Shown piece after piece: positions 8,092 through 17,149 of a DNA stretch of 64,000 nt. A model generated the notes under the pieces. It had not been told where the DNA came from and did no database searches. It saw only the letters and a list, made by a program, of their open reading frames with translations. The DNA is taken from NCBI RefSeq assembly GCF_012927745.1, contig NZ_JABBKX010000001.1, positions 310,001 through 374,000 of the forward strand. Reading direction: 5' to 3'. The translations under genes and the position numbers were made by a program. This DNA comes from Neoroseomonas marina. GTDB lineage: Bacteria; Pseudomonadota; Alphaproteobacteria; Acetobacterales; Acetobacteraceae. Positions within the stretch are counted from its first letter, which is position 1. Every line of letters begins with the position of its first letter.

Positions 8092-9938
8092 CCGGACCTC
8101 GCAGCCGCCGGGGCGCGGTCGCCGCGCTTTCGGCCGTCGTCATGGTGCCGGTGATCGGCTTCGCCGGACTGGCCGTCGACCTCACGCGCGTCTGGCTGGT
8201 GAGTGCCAGGCTCAAGACGTCGGTCGACGCGGCGAGCCTCGTCGCCGCGCGCACCATGACCAGCACCACGCGCGATGCGGATACCCGCGCGATCTTCTGG
8301 GCCAACTACACGATGAACGGTCGGTCGGCGCGCAGCCACATGCTCGCGACGCCGAACACCACCGTCGAGATCACCCCGATCGGCACCACGCGCATCCGCG
8401 TCACGGCGCGCGCCGACGTGCCGACGACGCTGTTCGGCATCATCTCCCGCAACACGACCCCGCTCGTGGAGACGTCGCTCGCCGAGCGGGAGGGCACCGG
8501 CCTCGAACTTGCGATCGCGATCGACCAGACCTCCTCGATGAGAGAACGCGGCTCGAGCGGAATGACCAAGCTCGAGCTCGCGCAGGAAGGAACGACCGCG
8601 CTCCTCGACATCCTCTACGGCACCGAGGACACCAAGCGGAACATGTGGGTGTCGGTCGTACCCTTCGCGCGCACCATCAACATCGGCACCGCGAATGCCT
8701 CGCTGCTCAGCGGCAGCGGCCTGCCGGCAAGCTGGAACGGCTTCGGCAACCAATGGGCCGGCTGCGTCGAGGCCCGTCGCGGCGGCCACGACGTCACGGA
8801 CACCGCACCGACCTCGGACGAGACCCGCTTCCCGCCCTACTACTGGGACACGACCTATCGTCAGGTCGGCTGGGTGAGCGGGGACGTGAGCAACACGGTC
8901 GCGAACCTCGCCCGCAACGCGGCGTTCTGGCAGGGCGTGACCGGGGCGGCGGCGTACAACGGCGAGGGCCTGTGCACGAGCGGCAATGCCTATGGTCCCG
9001 TCGCCATCAGCCTCTATGCCAACACGAGCACCAATTCGCGCACGACCTACAACGTCCGCTTCTGCCGCGGCGCGAATGATTGGCGCGACCTGTCGGACAC
9101 CCTGAACCCCACGCGTATCCGCACGCTGTCCACCTCGTCAGGCAATGCCGCCTACAATCCCATGTTCGCGTATCTGCGGAACGAGGGCTTCGGCGCGAAC
9201 GGCTTCACGCAGGAATCCGCGGCCGGTCCGAACATGCTCTGCGCCCTGACCCCCGTGCTCCCGCTGACGGCGAGCCGCAGGACGATCCAGCAGCGGGTCG
9301 ACGCCATCGTCGCACCGGCCAAGAGCGGCGGCACCACGGTCGTCACCGGCATGCAGGGCCTCTGGTACAACCTCAGCCCGGATTGGCGGAACCGCTGGGA
9401 CGGCATCGCCACCAGCGGCGAGCTCGGCGCGCTGCCGGTGAACTACGGCACGCGCAACATGATGAAGGTCGCGGTCATCCTGACCGACGGCGACAACAAC
9501 TGGCAGCCGCCCTACCAGTACAACAGCGGGACGGTCCGGGATTCGGCACGCGGCACGAACTGGTACACTGACCTGATGTACAACGCCTATGGCCGCCGCA
9601 CCGACTACAACACCAACGTCATGGACTTCAACGCGCAGAACGTCGCGCAACCGGCCGCCGACATCGCCGAGACGACCAGCGGCAGCAGCCAGCAACAGGC
9701 GAATGCCGATGCGCGGCTCGACCAGCGCTTCGCCGCGATCTGCGGCGCGATGAAGGCGCAGGGCATCACGCTCTACGTCGTGGGCCTCGAGGTGACGCAG
9801 GGCAGCGCGATCGACACCATGCTCGCGACCTGCGCGAGCAGCAGCCGGACCTACATCCGGGCACGCGTCGCCGAGGACATCCCGAACGCCTTCCGCGAGA
9901 TCGCGAACCAGCTCGTCGCGCTGCGCCTCGTGGAGTAG
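8088..9938 (+). CDS. TadG-like protein with von Willebrand factor A domain
   Basis: 616 aa from the ATG at 8088, which overlaps the previous stop (ATGA). The first 50 residues are a Tad-type helix, RRGAVAALSAVVMVPVIGFAG then LAVDLTRVW, followed by KTSVDAASLVAARTM, typical of TadG. The vWA domain begins near residue 138 with IDQTSSM, a metal-site motif in which Thr replaces the first Ser of DxSxS, and continues to VAVILTDGDNNW. In TadG the vWA domain sits in the periplasm and is thought to help anchor or export Flp pili. Long Asn/Thr/Tyr-rich inserts make it larger than minimal TadG proteins. Confidence 0.82.
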   Translation: MTGPRSRRGAVAALSAVVMVPVIGFAGLAVDLTRVWLVSARLKTSVDAASLVAARTMTSTTRDADTRAIFWANYTMNGRSARSHMLATPNTTVEITPIGTTRIRVTARADVPTTLFGIISRNTTPLVETSLAEREGTGLELAIAIDQTSSMRERGSSGMTKLELAQEGTTALLDILYGTEDTKRNMWVSVVPFARTINIGTANASLLSGSGLPASWNGFGNQWAGCVEARRGGHDVTDTAPTSDETRFPPYYWDTTYRQVGWVSGDVSNTVANLARNAAFWQGVTGAAAYNGEGLCTSGNAYGPVAISLYANTSTNSRTTYNVRFCRGANDWRDLSDTLNPTRIRTLSTSSGNAAYNPMFAYLRNEGFGANGFTQESAAGPNMLCALTPVLPLTASRRTIQQRVDAIVAPAKSGGTTVVTGMQGLWYNLSPDWRNRWDGIATSGELGALPVNYGTRNMMKVAVILTDGDNNWQPPYQYNSGTVRDSARGTNWYTDLMYNAYGRRTDYNTNVMDFNAQNVAQPAADIAETTSGSSQQQANADARLDQRFAAICGAMKAQGITLYVVGLEVTQGSAIDTMLATCASSSRTYIRARVAEDIPNAFREIANQLVALRLVE

Positions 9939-9941
9939 CCC

Positions 9942-11291
9942 TCAGGTCGGCAGGCTGGCCACGACGGTCAGCCCGCCGCCCGGACGGTTGCGCAGCGTCA
10001 CGTCCCCGCCATGCGCGCGCAGAATGTTGCGCGTGATGGTCAGCCCGAGCCCGGTGCCGCCGGTCTCCCGGTTGCGACTGCCTTCCAGCCGGCGGAAGGG
10101 CGCGAAGACGTTCTCCATCTCGGCCTCCGGGATGCCGGGGCCGTCGTCGTCCACCGCCAGGCGCACCACGCCGCCCTCGGGGGGCGAGAGCGTGAGCCGT
10201 GCCGCCCCGCCATAGGCCAGCGCATTGGTCACCAGGTTCGCGATCGCCCGCTTCAACGCGACCGGCCGCGCGCGCAGCACCAGCCGCTCGGGGCCGGAGT
10301 AGCAGATCGCCTCGGCCAGTTCGGGCCGCGCATCCGCCGCCTCGTCCGCCACCGTCCGGCACAGCGCGGCGAGGTCGATCGGGGAGGCCGGCTCGGCGGC
10401 CGCGTCGTCCCGCGCGAAGGCGAGCGTCGCGGCGATCATCTGCTCCATCTCGTCGAGGTCGGCGAGCATCTTCCGGCGCTGCTCGTCGTCATCCATGAAC
10501 TCCGCGCGCAGCCGCAGACGGGTGATCGGCGTGCGCAGGTCGTGCCCGATGGCCGCGAGCATCTGGGTCCGGTCGGCCACGAAGCGCCGGATGCGCGCGG
10601 CCATCTCGTTGAAGGCGTGCGCTGCGGTGCGGACTTCCTCGGGTCCCGTCTCCTCGAGCGGCGCGGCATTCACGTCGCGTCCCAGCCGGTCCGCGGCGGC
10701 GGCCAGAAGGCGGACCGGGCGCATCAGCCGGGCCACCGCCCAGAGGATCAGCAGCGCTGCCGCCCCCGTCATCACCACGAAGGCCGCAAGGAAGGTCGCC
10801 GAATGCCACGGCCGGGGCGGCGGCAGGCTGACGCGGATGTTCAGCCATTCGCCGTCGGGCAGGCGCAAGGACGCATTGAACCCACCGGGCACATCCGGCG
10901 GGCCGAGCCGCACCTCCCGCGGGCGCAGCCGCTGCGGGCCGGCACCCAACAGGTCGAGCCGGAACAGCCGCATGATCTCGGGCGGCGGCGGCGGCGCGCC
11001 CTGCCGCACGATGGGCTGCGGATCGACCGACAGCGTCAGGCCTTCGGGCAGGTCGAGGTCGGCCAGCGCCTGCTCCCGCCGCTCCGGCGGCGCGAGCACC
11101 GCCGCCCGCCACGCCCCGAACGCCCGGCCGGCGATCTCCCGCGCCTGGATGAATCGCTGCAGGTCGACGCGGTCGAGCGCGTGGATGGTCAACCCGGCCG
11201 CCTGCACGGCCATCAGGGCGAGGATCAGCCAGAAGGCCGTCCGGCCGCCCAGCGTCGCGGGCAGGCCGATGCGCCGGCGGGTCTCAGCCAC
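9942..11291 (-). CDS. Two-component sensor histidine kinase (EnvZ-like)
   Basis: 449 aa. Two transmembrane helices (about 18-36 and 166-188) flank a periplasmic sensor domain of about 130 residues with a proline run near 98-104. A HAMP segment follows (MRPVRLLAAAADRLGRDV). The phosphorylated histidine is His250 in AIGHDLRTPITRL. The C-terminal ATPase domain has N-box IANLVTNALAYGG, DDDGPGIP and GGTGLGLTI. It overlaps the upstream response regulator gene by 8 bases and surely works with it. The architecture is EnvZ/RstB-like; the signal is unknown. Confidence 0.93.
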   Translation of the reverse strand: MAETRRRIGLPATLGGRTAFWLILALMAVQAAGLTIHALDRVDLQRFIQAREIAGRAFGAWRAAVLAPPERREQALADLDLPEGLTLSVDPQPIVRQGAPPPPPEIMRLFRLDLLGAGPQRLRPREVRLGPPDVPGGFNASLRLPDGEWLNIRVSLPPPRPWHSATFLAAFVVMTGAAALLILWAVARLMRPVRLLAAAADRLGRDVNAAPLEETGPEEVRTAAHAFNEMAARIRRFVADRTQMLAAIGHDLRTPITRLRLRAEFMDDDEQRRKMLADLDEMEQMIAATLAFARDDAAAEPASPIDLAALCRTVADEAADARPELAEAICYSGPERLVLRARPVALKRAIANLVTNALAYGGAARLTLSPPEGGVVRLAVDDDGPGIPEAEMENVFAPFRRLEGSRNRETGGTGLGLTITRNILRAHGGDVTLRNRPGGGLTVVASLPT

Positions 11292-12000
11292 GCTCGACCG
11301 TCGCCGCGAGGACGTAGCCGCCGCCGCGGACGGTCTTGATCAGCGTGGGGTTGCGCCCGTCATCCTCGAGCTTGCGCCGCAGGCGGGACACCGCGACGTC
11401 GATCGCCCGGTCGAAGGGCCCGGCCTGGCGGCCGCGCAGCAGGTCCATCAGCATGTCGCGCGTCAGGACGCGGTTGGGGCGTTCGACCAGGACCAGCAGC
11501 AATTCGTACTCGCCCCCCGTCAGCGAAACCTCGGCGCCGTCGGGGTTGAGCAGGCGTCGCCGGCCCGGTTCCAGCGTCCAGCCGGCGAAACGGATCACCT
11601 TGGCGGGCGGCTCCTTGGCGGCGCCCTCGCCGCTTGCGCGGCGCAGCACGGCGCGGATGCGCGCCAGCAATTCCCGCGGATTGAAGGGCTTGGCGACATA
11701 GTCGTCGGCGCCGAGCTCGAGGCCGACGATACGGTCCGTCTCCTCCCCCATCGCCGTCAGGATCACGATCGGCACGTCGGATTGCGACCGCAGCCATCGC
11801 GCGAAGTCGAGACCCGGTTCGCCGGGCATCATCAGGTCCAGCACGACCAGGTGGTAGCGGCCGAGCGGCCACGCCTTCCGGGCCTCCCTCGCGTCCCGCG
11901 CGGCGGTGACGCGCATCCCCTGTTTCTCCAGGAATCGGGACAGGAGGTCTCGGATCTCGCGGTCGTCATCGACCACGAGGATGTGCGGAGCGGGTTCCAT
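11284..12000 (-). CDS. OmpR-family response regulator
   Basis: 238 aa. Residues 5-120 form a receiver domain with acidic pocket DDD (11-13), phospho-acceptor Asp55 in LVVLDLMMPG and Lys in YVAKPF. Residues about 135-235 form a winged-helix DNA-binding domain with LTGGEYELLLVLVERPNRVLTR and AIDVAVSRLRRKLEDDGRNP. It is cytoplasmic and activated by the downstream kinase, whose gene overlaps by 8 bases. The target genes cannot be read from the window. OmpR itself is a possible orthologue given the AIDVXVSRLRRK helix, but that needs comparison. Confidence 0.94.
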   Translation of the reverse strand: MEPAPHILVVDDDREIRDLLSRFLEKQGMRVTAARDAREARKAWPLGRYHLVVLDLMMPGEPGLDFARWLRSQSDVPIVILTAMGEETDRIVGLELGADDYVAKPFNPRELLARIRAVLRRASGEGAAKEPPAKVIRFAGWTLEPGRRRLLNPDGAEVSLTGGEYELLLVLVERPNRVLTRDMLMDLLRGRQAGPFDRAIDVAVSRLRRKLEDDGRNPTLIKTVRGGGYVLAATVERG

Positions 12001-12321
12001 GGCCTGTTACAATAGAGGATCGGCGCCGGCATTCACGGTGCATCCGTGTTTCGTCTTGTTGCGGGGACCGCCTGCGTTGCGGGGCGTTGCAATATCGCCG
12101 TCTCGCGGCCTGGGTTCCGCCCGTCACCGCACCATGTCCTGTTCACGATCATCGCCTGCCCCCATCCCCAGCGGGCGCTGGTCCTCCGAGGCGGCGGGGG
12201 CCACCCCCGACTTCCCCCTGGTTCCCGTCGCCTCCCCCCTCCTCTTTCCGTCCGGCAGCGCCCGCGTCATCTATGCGTCGGCGCTCGTCGCCGCAGCGCG
12301 ACGGACAGCAAGGACGGCTTC
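12001..12321. other. Divergent intergenic region, 321 bases
   Basis: This gap lies between the response regulator (minus) and the DNA glycosylase (plus). It must hold promoters for both. I see no ORF with a credible start, no strong hairpin and no clear sigma-70 boxes. The sequence TTGTAACA lies 5 to 12 bases upstream of the response regulator start. Confidence 0.4.
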
Positions 12322-12975
12322 GTGACTTCTCCCGCCATGGACGCCCCGCCCGACTGGGCGCGGGAGGGCATCGCCGCCCTCCTCGTGCTCGACCCCGATT
12401 TCGCGGGGATCGAGGGGCGCGCCGGGCCGCTGCCCTGGCGGCGGCGGGATCCCGGCTTCCCCGGCCTGCTGCGGGCGATCTGCGGGCAGATGATCTCCAA
12501 CCAGGCGGCCGCGGCGATCTGGGGGCGGCTGTCCGCCCTGCCCGGCGCGCTGGAACCCGCGGGGCTGCTGGCGCTCAGTGAGGAGGCGCTGCGCGGGGCC
12601 GGATTGTCGCGCAACAAGGTGCTGCATGTCCGCGCCCTGGCGGCAGCGGTGGCGGATGGCCGGCTCGACTTCACCCTGCTGCGCGCCATGCCGGACGAGG
12701 CGGCGGTCGCCGCCATCGCCGCCATTCCCGGCCTCGGCCCCTGGACGGCGCAGGTCCACCTGCTGTTCGGGCAGGAACGCCGGGACGTGTTTCCGGCCGG
12801 GGACCTCGCCCTCGCCGCCGGCCTCACGGACCTGAAATCCCTGCCCGAACGCCCCAAGCCCAAGGTGCTGGCGGAGATGGCGCTGGCCTGGGCGCCCTGG
12901 CGGTCGCTCGCCGCACGGCTGCTCTGGCACCATTGGCGGCACGTCACCGGCCGCCCCGCCGGGGAGGCGCCGTAG
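12322..12975 (+). CDS. DNA-3-methyladenine glycosylase II (AlkA-type)
   Basis: 217 aa from GTG at 12322, chosen because AAGGA lies 7 bases upstream; an ATG at 12337 is an alternative. It excises alkylated purines from DNA in base-excision repair. The helix-hairpin-helix motif IPGLGPWTAQ is near residue 141-150, and the catalytic Asp follows in RDVFPAGDLAL, the expected HhH-GPD arrangement. ICGQMISNQAAAAIWGRL and GLSRNKVLHVRALA also match AlkA relatives. It is shorter than E. coli AlkA because the N-terminal domain is missing, as in many bacterial single-domain forms. Confidence 0.9.
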   Translation: MTSPAMDAPPDWAREGIAALLVLDPDFAGIEGRAGPLPWRRRDPGFPGLLRAICGQMISNQAAAAIWGRLSALPGALEPAGLLALSEEALRGAGLSRNKVLHVRALAAAVADGRLDFTLLRAMPDEAAVAAIAAIPGLGPWTAQVHLLFGQERRDVFPAGDLALAAGLTDLKSLPERPKPKVLAEMALAWAPWRSLAARLLWHHWRHVTGRPAGEAP

Positions 12976-13009
12976 ACGCCGGCGCGCCCCGGTGGTTCCT
13001 TGCCGCGCC

Positions 13010-14164
13010 ATGGATTTCGCCCTTTCTCCGCGCATCCGCGCGACGCAGACCCCGCCCATACCCTCCGTCCGCGCTTGGGCCGCGCGCTATGCCGGCGCGG
13101 CCGGGCCGGTGCTGGATCTGACCCAGGCCGTGCCCGGTTATCCGCCGCATCCCGACCTGCTCGCGAAGCTGGCCGAGAGCGCGGGCAGCCGCGCCACCGC
13201 CTCCTATGGCCCGATCGACGGGGAACCGGCGCTGCGCGCGGCGCTGGCCGAGGACATGTCGCGCTTCTACGGGGCCAAGATCGGCACGGACGACATTGCC
13301 ATCACCTCGGGCGGCAACCTGGCCTTCACCATGGCGATGACGACCCTCGCCGGGCAGGGCGAGGCGGTGATGCTGCCCTCCCCCTGGTACTTCAACCACC
13401 GCATGGCGCTGACCGCGCTCGGCATCCCGTGCGTGCCGCTGGACTGCCGCGCCGAGGACGGCTTCGTGCCCGACCCCGACCGCGCCGCCGGACTGATGGA
13501 GGGCGTGCGCGCCATCGTGCTCGTCACGCCGAACAACCCGACCGGGGCGGTGTATCCGCCCGAGATCATCGCGCGTTTCGCGGACCTTGCCCGCCGCCAC
13601 GGCGCCTGGCTGGTGCTCGACGAGACCTACCGCGACTTCCTCTCCCCCGAGCAATCCCCGCCCCACGCGCTGTTCCAGGACCCCGCCTGGCGGGACAACG
13701 TCGTGCAGCTCTATTCCTTCTCGAAGGCCTATTGCGTGCCGGGGCACCGGGTCGCGGCCATTGCCTCCGGGCCCGCCTTCCGCTGCGAACTGATGAAGGC
13801 GCTCGACACCATGCAGATCTGCGCCCCGCGCGCCGCGCAGACGGCGCTCGCCTGGGGCGTGGAGGCGCTGCGGGATTGGCGCGTCGGCAACCGCGCCATC
13901 ATGGCCGGCCGCGCCGAGGCCTTCCGCCGCGCCGCCGGGCAGTTGCCGGGTTGGCGGCTCGACGCGCTCGGCGCCTACTTCGCCTATCTCCGCCTGCCCG
14001 AGGACGCGCCCGAGGCCGTCGCCACCGCCGAGCGCCTGGCCGTCGAGCGGGGCCTGCTCGGCCTGCCCGGCCCCTTCTTCGGGCCGGGGCAGGAGCGTTA
14101 CCTGCGCCTCGCCTTCGCGAATGCCTCGGAGGAGGTGATCGCGCAGGTCCCGTCCCGGCTGTGA
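13010..14164 (+). CDS. Class I/II pyridoxal-phosphate aminotransferase
   Basis: 384 aa from the ATG at 13010; a GTG 18 bases earlier is possible. The PLP-binding Lys is in YSFSKAYCVPGHRVAA (about residue 242). NNPTGAVYP and VLDETYRDF give the other cofactor contacts. This is fold type I, cytoplasmic. AspC-like and broad-specificity aminotransferases are equally plausible. The stop codon overlaps the GTG start of the next gene by four bases. Confidence 0.88.
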   Translation: MDFALSPRIRATQTPPIPSVRAWAARYAGAAGPVLDLTQAVPGYPPHPDLLAKLAESAGSRATASYGPIDGEPALRAALAEDMSRFYGAKIGTDDIAITSGGNLAFTMAMTTLAGQGEAVMLPSPWYFNHRMALTALGIPCVPLDCRAEDGFVPDPDRAAGLMEGVRAIVLVTPNNPTGAVYPPEIIARFADLARRHGAWLVLDETYRDFLSPEQSPPHALFQDPAWRDNVVQLYSFSKAYCVPGHRVAAIASGPAFRCELMKALDTMQICAPRAAQTALAWGVEALRDWRVGNRAIMAGRAEAFRRAAGQLPGWRLDALGAYFAYLRLPEDAPEAVATAERLAVERGLLGLPGPFFGPGQERYLRLAFANASEEVIAQVPSRL

Positions 14165-14910
14165 CGACGCGCCGCAGTCTCCTCGCCGCGCCCGTCCTGT
14201 TGCTGTCCGCGCGCGCGGAGGCGGCGACGGAACCGGGCCGCCAGCCACCGCGGATCGCGACGCCGCGCCAGGTCCGCCTGCGGCCCGGTGCCGCGCCCGT
14301 CCGCCTGCAGGCGCGCATCACCGAGCGCGGCCAGTCCCTCGCCATCCGGTTCGAGGGCGCCGGCGCGCCGCCCGAGGTCTTCGACGTCACCTCCTGGTAT
14401 GGCTACGCCCGCGTCTTCGCGGTGAGGACGCTGCGCGGGCGCGACGTGGTGCTTGCCGCCTTCGAAGGCTCCACCGGGACCGGCACCTACCAGGAACTCC
14501 AGGCGGTGATCGGCCAGGATGACGACGGCGTCGCGCGCATCCTCGCGCTCGAGACGCTGCACTACCGCATGACCGGCCCGTGCGGCGGCGGGTCCTGGCT
14601 CGCCGTCGGCGCCACGGCCGAGGCCGAGGGGCTGCGCCTTGCCCAGACCTGGCGGCGACAGGAGGAGAATTGTCCGCCTCATCGCGGCGGGCCGCGCAGT
14701 CAGCGGCTCGCCTGGACGACCACGCTGGGCTGGTCCGGGCGCGGGGTGATGACCGCGCCGTCCGGAGTGCCGGACGCCCCCGCGCCGCGGCGTCGTGTCG
14801 AGGAGGTGCGCGCACGCACCCTTGCCTGGCTCGCGGCCGAACCGCGACGGCAGGTCACCCACGGCGATCTCGACGCCCTGGGGATCTACGACGTCCTGAC
14901 CGACAGCTGA
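14161..14910 (+). CDS. Exported hypothetical protein
   Basis: 249 aa from a GTG that overlaps the aminotransferase stop (GTGA). The N-terminus VTTRRSLLAAPVLLLSARAEA looks like a Tat- or Sec-type signal peptide with twin arginines and cleavage after AEA. The mature region is basic and beta-rich, with FDVTSWYGYARVFAVRTLRG and two cysteines. I do not recognise a family. Translational coupling to the aminotransferase may be only compact genome organisation, since one product is exported and the other is cytoplasmic. Confidence 0.6.
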   Translation: MTTRRSLLAAPVLLLSARAEAATEPGRQPPRIATPRQVRLRPGAAPVRLQARITERGQSLAIRFEGAGAPPEVFDVTSWYGYARVFAVRTLRGRDVVLAAFEGSTGTGTYQELQAVIGQDDDGVARILALETLHYRMTGPCGGGSWLAVGATAEAEGLRLAQTWRRQEENCPPHRGGPRSQRLAWTTTLGWSGRGVMTAPSGVPDAPAPRRRVEEVRARTLAWLAAEPRRQVTHGDLDALGIYDVLTDS

Positions 14911-14915
14911 CCGGC

Positions 14916-14936
14916 CGGCCGTCCCGCCCACGGCCG
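14916..14936. terminator. Hairpin after the exported hypothetical gene
   Basis: A 7-bp stem (cggccgt / acggccg) with a 7-base loop begins 6 bases after the stop codon and is followed by AAAG, not a T tract. It is a possible factor-dependent 3' end. Confidence 0.3.
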
Positions 14937-15051
14937 AAAGGGCCCCTGGCGATCATTGCCACGCCATCCGCGCGGAAGGTGATGCAGCAGACAGCGGAGA
15001 TGGCATGCTGCTCCGTAACGATCGCCCGTCCCGGCAACCGGAGCAGAGCCC

Positions 15052-15597
15052 ATGGCCAAGGAAGCGCCGCCCCCGCATGTCCGCCGCGCCTTCGCGGAAC
15101 AGCTCTACAAGGAATGCGGCTACGACATCATGTCCATGAGCCTGCCGGTCTCCGGCGTCATCGGCATGGCCTGCCTCGAGAGCGGCTTCGGCACCTCGGC
15201 CCATTACCGCGACTACAACATCCTGTTCGGCATCACCGCGCCCTACAAGGACGGGTGGGACCTGCCGGGATGCAAGGTGCGCGGGACCGAGTGGGTCTAC
15301 CTGCCGACCCAGGCGATCAAGGACGGGCCGATCGTGCAGGACCGCTTCTGCATCGCGCCCACGCTCAAGGGCGCCTTCGCGATCTTCCGCGGCCTGATCG
15401 AGAACCACCCCATGCTGAAATCGGCCAGCGGCAAGGCGGCGCTGAAGGCCACGGCGAACGACCCCGCCGCCTTCGCCAAGGTCATGGCGACCCGCTGCCT
15501 GTTCGGCGCCGGCAACGCGGTCGAGTATCCGAAGACGGTCCTGAAGATCATCGACCAGGAGAATCTTCGCCGCTTCGACAGCGGCACGATCGCCTGA
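15052..15597 (+). CDS. Leaderless GH73-type glucosaminidase domain protein
   Basis: 181 aa from ATG at 15052 with CGGAG nine bases upstream. The catalytic Glu is expected at residue 43 in MACLESGFGTS, followed by YNILFGIT, the standard glucosaminidase (GH73/FlgJ-like) pair. Such enzymes cut the N-acetylglucosamine-beta-1,4-MurNAc bond of peptidoglycan. There is no signal peptide and no cell-wall-binding domain, so a Sec route is unlikely. Five cysteines are present. In a genome with a T6SS a leaderless GH73 domain could be an effector; a phage-type endolysin is the other option. No immunity-like gene is obvious beside it, since the next gene is convergent. Confidence 0.75.
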   Translation: MAKEAPPPHVRRAFAEQLYKECGYDIMSMSLPVSGVIGMACLESGFGTSAHYRDYNILFGITAPYKDGWDLPGCKVRGTEWVYLPTQAIKDGPIVQDRFCIAPTLKGAFAIFRGLIENHPMLKSASGKAALKATANDPAAFAKVMATRCLFGAGNAVEYPKTVLKIIDQENLRRFDSGTIA

Positions 15598-15603
15598 TGC
15601 GAT

Positions 15604-17088
15604 TCAGCGCGGCGCCGGCGCGGGATCGAAGCCGTTCGGGACAACGCCGCGCGGACGGATGAAGTCGTAGGGCGCACGCGGCAGGAAACGGCCGGTGCCG
15701 GGTTCGGCCTGCACCTTGCCCTCGCGCATCACCACCTCGCCGCGCCGGATCGTCGTGACCGGCCAGCCCGTGACCTCGAGCCCCTCATAGGGCGTGTAGT
15801 CGATCGCGTGCTGCATCAGCGCGTTGGTGATCGTCACCTTCTTCGCCGGATCCCACAATGCCAGATCCGCGTCGGATCCCACCGCGATCATGCCCTTGCG
15901 CGGCGCGAGGCCCATCAGCCGCGCCGGGTTGGTGCTGGTCAGCCGCACGAAGTCGTCGAGGCTGATCCGGCCCTTCGACACGCCCTCGCTGAACATGATG
16001 GGCAGCCGCGCGGCGAAGCCCGGAATGCCGTTCGGGATGTCGCGGAAGGGCGCCGACCGGCCGTTCTGCCCCTTGCCCTTGTCGCCCGCGAACGAGAACG
16101 CGCAATGGTCCGAGGAGACGACGTCGAGCGTGCCGCGGCGGATCATCTCCCAGATCCGCGCATGCTCCTCGGTCGTGCGCGGGGACGGGCTGCACATGAA
16201 CTTCGCCCCCTCGAAGCCCGGGCGGTCCATGTCGGCGGCGGTGAGCGCGATGTATTGGGGACAGGTCTCGCCCCACACCTTCACCCCGCGCGCCTGGGCG
16301 CGGGCGATCTCCTCGGCCGCCTCGGCGCAGGAGACGTGGAAGACCTGGATCGGCTGGTCCACCAGTTCCGCCAGCGCGATGGCGCGATGCGTCGCCTCGC
16401 GCTCGACGACCGGCGGGCGCGACCAGGCGTGGTATTTCGGCGCCGTCATGCCGTGCTTCAGCAATTCCTCGGTGCGCCAGGAGATCGCGGCGTAGTTCTC
16501 GCAATGCACCGTCACCAGGCAGCCCAGTTCCCGCGCCTTGGTCAGCACGCGGAGATACTGGGCGTCCGACAGGTGCAGCGGCTCGTAGGTAAGGAAGACC
16601 TTGAGGCTGCGCACGCCCTCGGCGACCACGCGCGGGACTTCCTCATCCATCACCGCGTCGGTCGGGTCGGAGATGATCTGGTGGAAGGAATGGTCGAGCA
16701 TCCCCTTCGCCGCGCGCGCCCGATAGTCGACGTAGCGGTCCCAGACGCCGAAGCCCTTCCATTGCGGGATGAAGCAGACGACCGAGGTCGTGCCGCCCGC
16801 GAACGCCGAGGCGGATGCGGTCGCGAAGGTCTCCTCGTTGACCGTCAGCGGCGGCTCGCCCTCGCCGGCGCCGACATAGCCGCCGCGAGCGGGTTCCTCG
16901 ATGTGACAATGGCTGTCGACACCCCCGGGCAACACCAGCAGGCCGCCGGCATCGACCACCTGCGCGGCGTCGGCGATGCGTTCGGCCAGCGCGACGATCC
17001 GCCCGTCCTTCACGCCGACATCGCAGCGCACCGTGCCGAAGCCCGTCGCCACCTGGCCGCCGCGCACCGCGAGGTCGAATTCCGCCAT
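15604..17088 (-). CDS. Dihydropyrimidinase / D-hydantoinase family amidohydrolase
   Basis: 494 aa from the ATG at 17088, which has GGAG at a good distance; ATGs at 17103 and 17181 are in frame but lack this. It hydrolyses cyclic ureides such as dihydrouracil or hydantoins. Binuclear-metal ligands are visible: HCH in DSHCHIEEP, the carbamylated Lys in SLKVFLTYEP, His in VTVHCEN, His in VFHVSCAEA and Asp in SSDHCAFSF. Length and motif order match the family. It lies 61 bases after the P450 gene on the same strand and may be co-transcribed. Allantoinase is less likely given the sequence around the lysine. Confidence 0.88.
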   Translation of the reverse strand: MAEFDLAVRGGQVATGFGTVRCDVGVKDGRIVALAERIADAAQVVDAGGLLVLPGGVDSHCHIEEPARGGYVGAGEGEPPLTVNEETFATASASAFAGGTTSVVCFIPQWKGFGVWDRYVDYRARAAKGMLDHSFHQIISDPTDAVMDEEVPRVVAEGVRSLKVFLTYEPLHLSDAQYLRVLTKARELGCLVTVHCENYAAISWRTEELLKHGMTAPKYHAWSRPPVVEREATHRAIALAELVDQPIQVFHVSCAEAAEEIARAQARGVKVWGETCPQYIALTAADMDRPGFEGAKFMCSPSPRTTEEHARIWEMIRRGTLDVVSSDHCAFSFAGDKGKGQNGRSAPFRDIPNGIPGFAARLPIMFSEGVSKGRISLDDFVRLTSTNPARLMGLAPRKGMIAVGSDADLALWDPAKKVTITNALMQHAIDYTPYEGLEVTGWPVTTIRRGEVVMREGKVQAEPGTGRFLPRAPYDFIRPRGVVPNGFDPAPAPR

Positions 17089-17149
17089 CACCTGCACTCC
17101 CATCCGCCGCGCTGCGAAGAGTGCTGCGATGCGGCGGGGGCGTCCAGCG

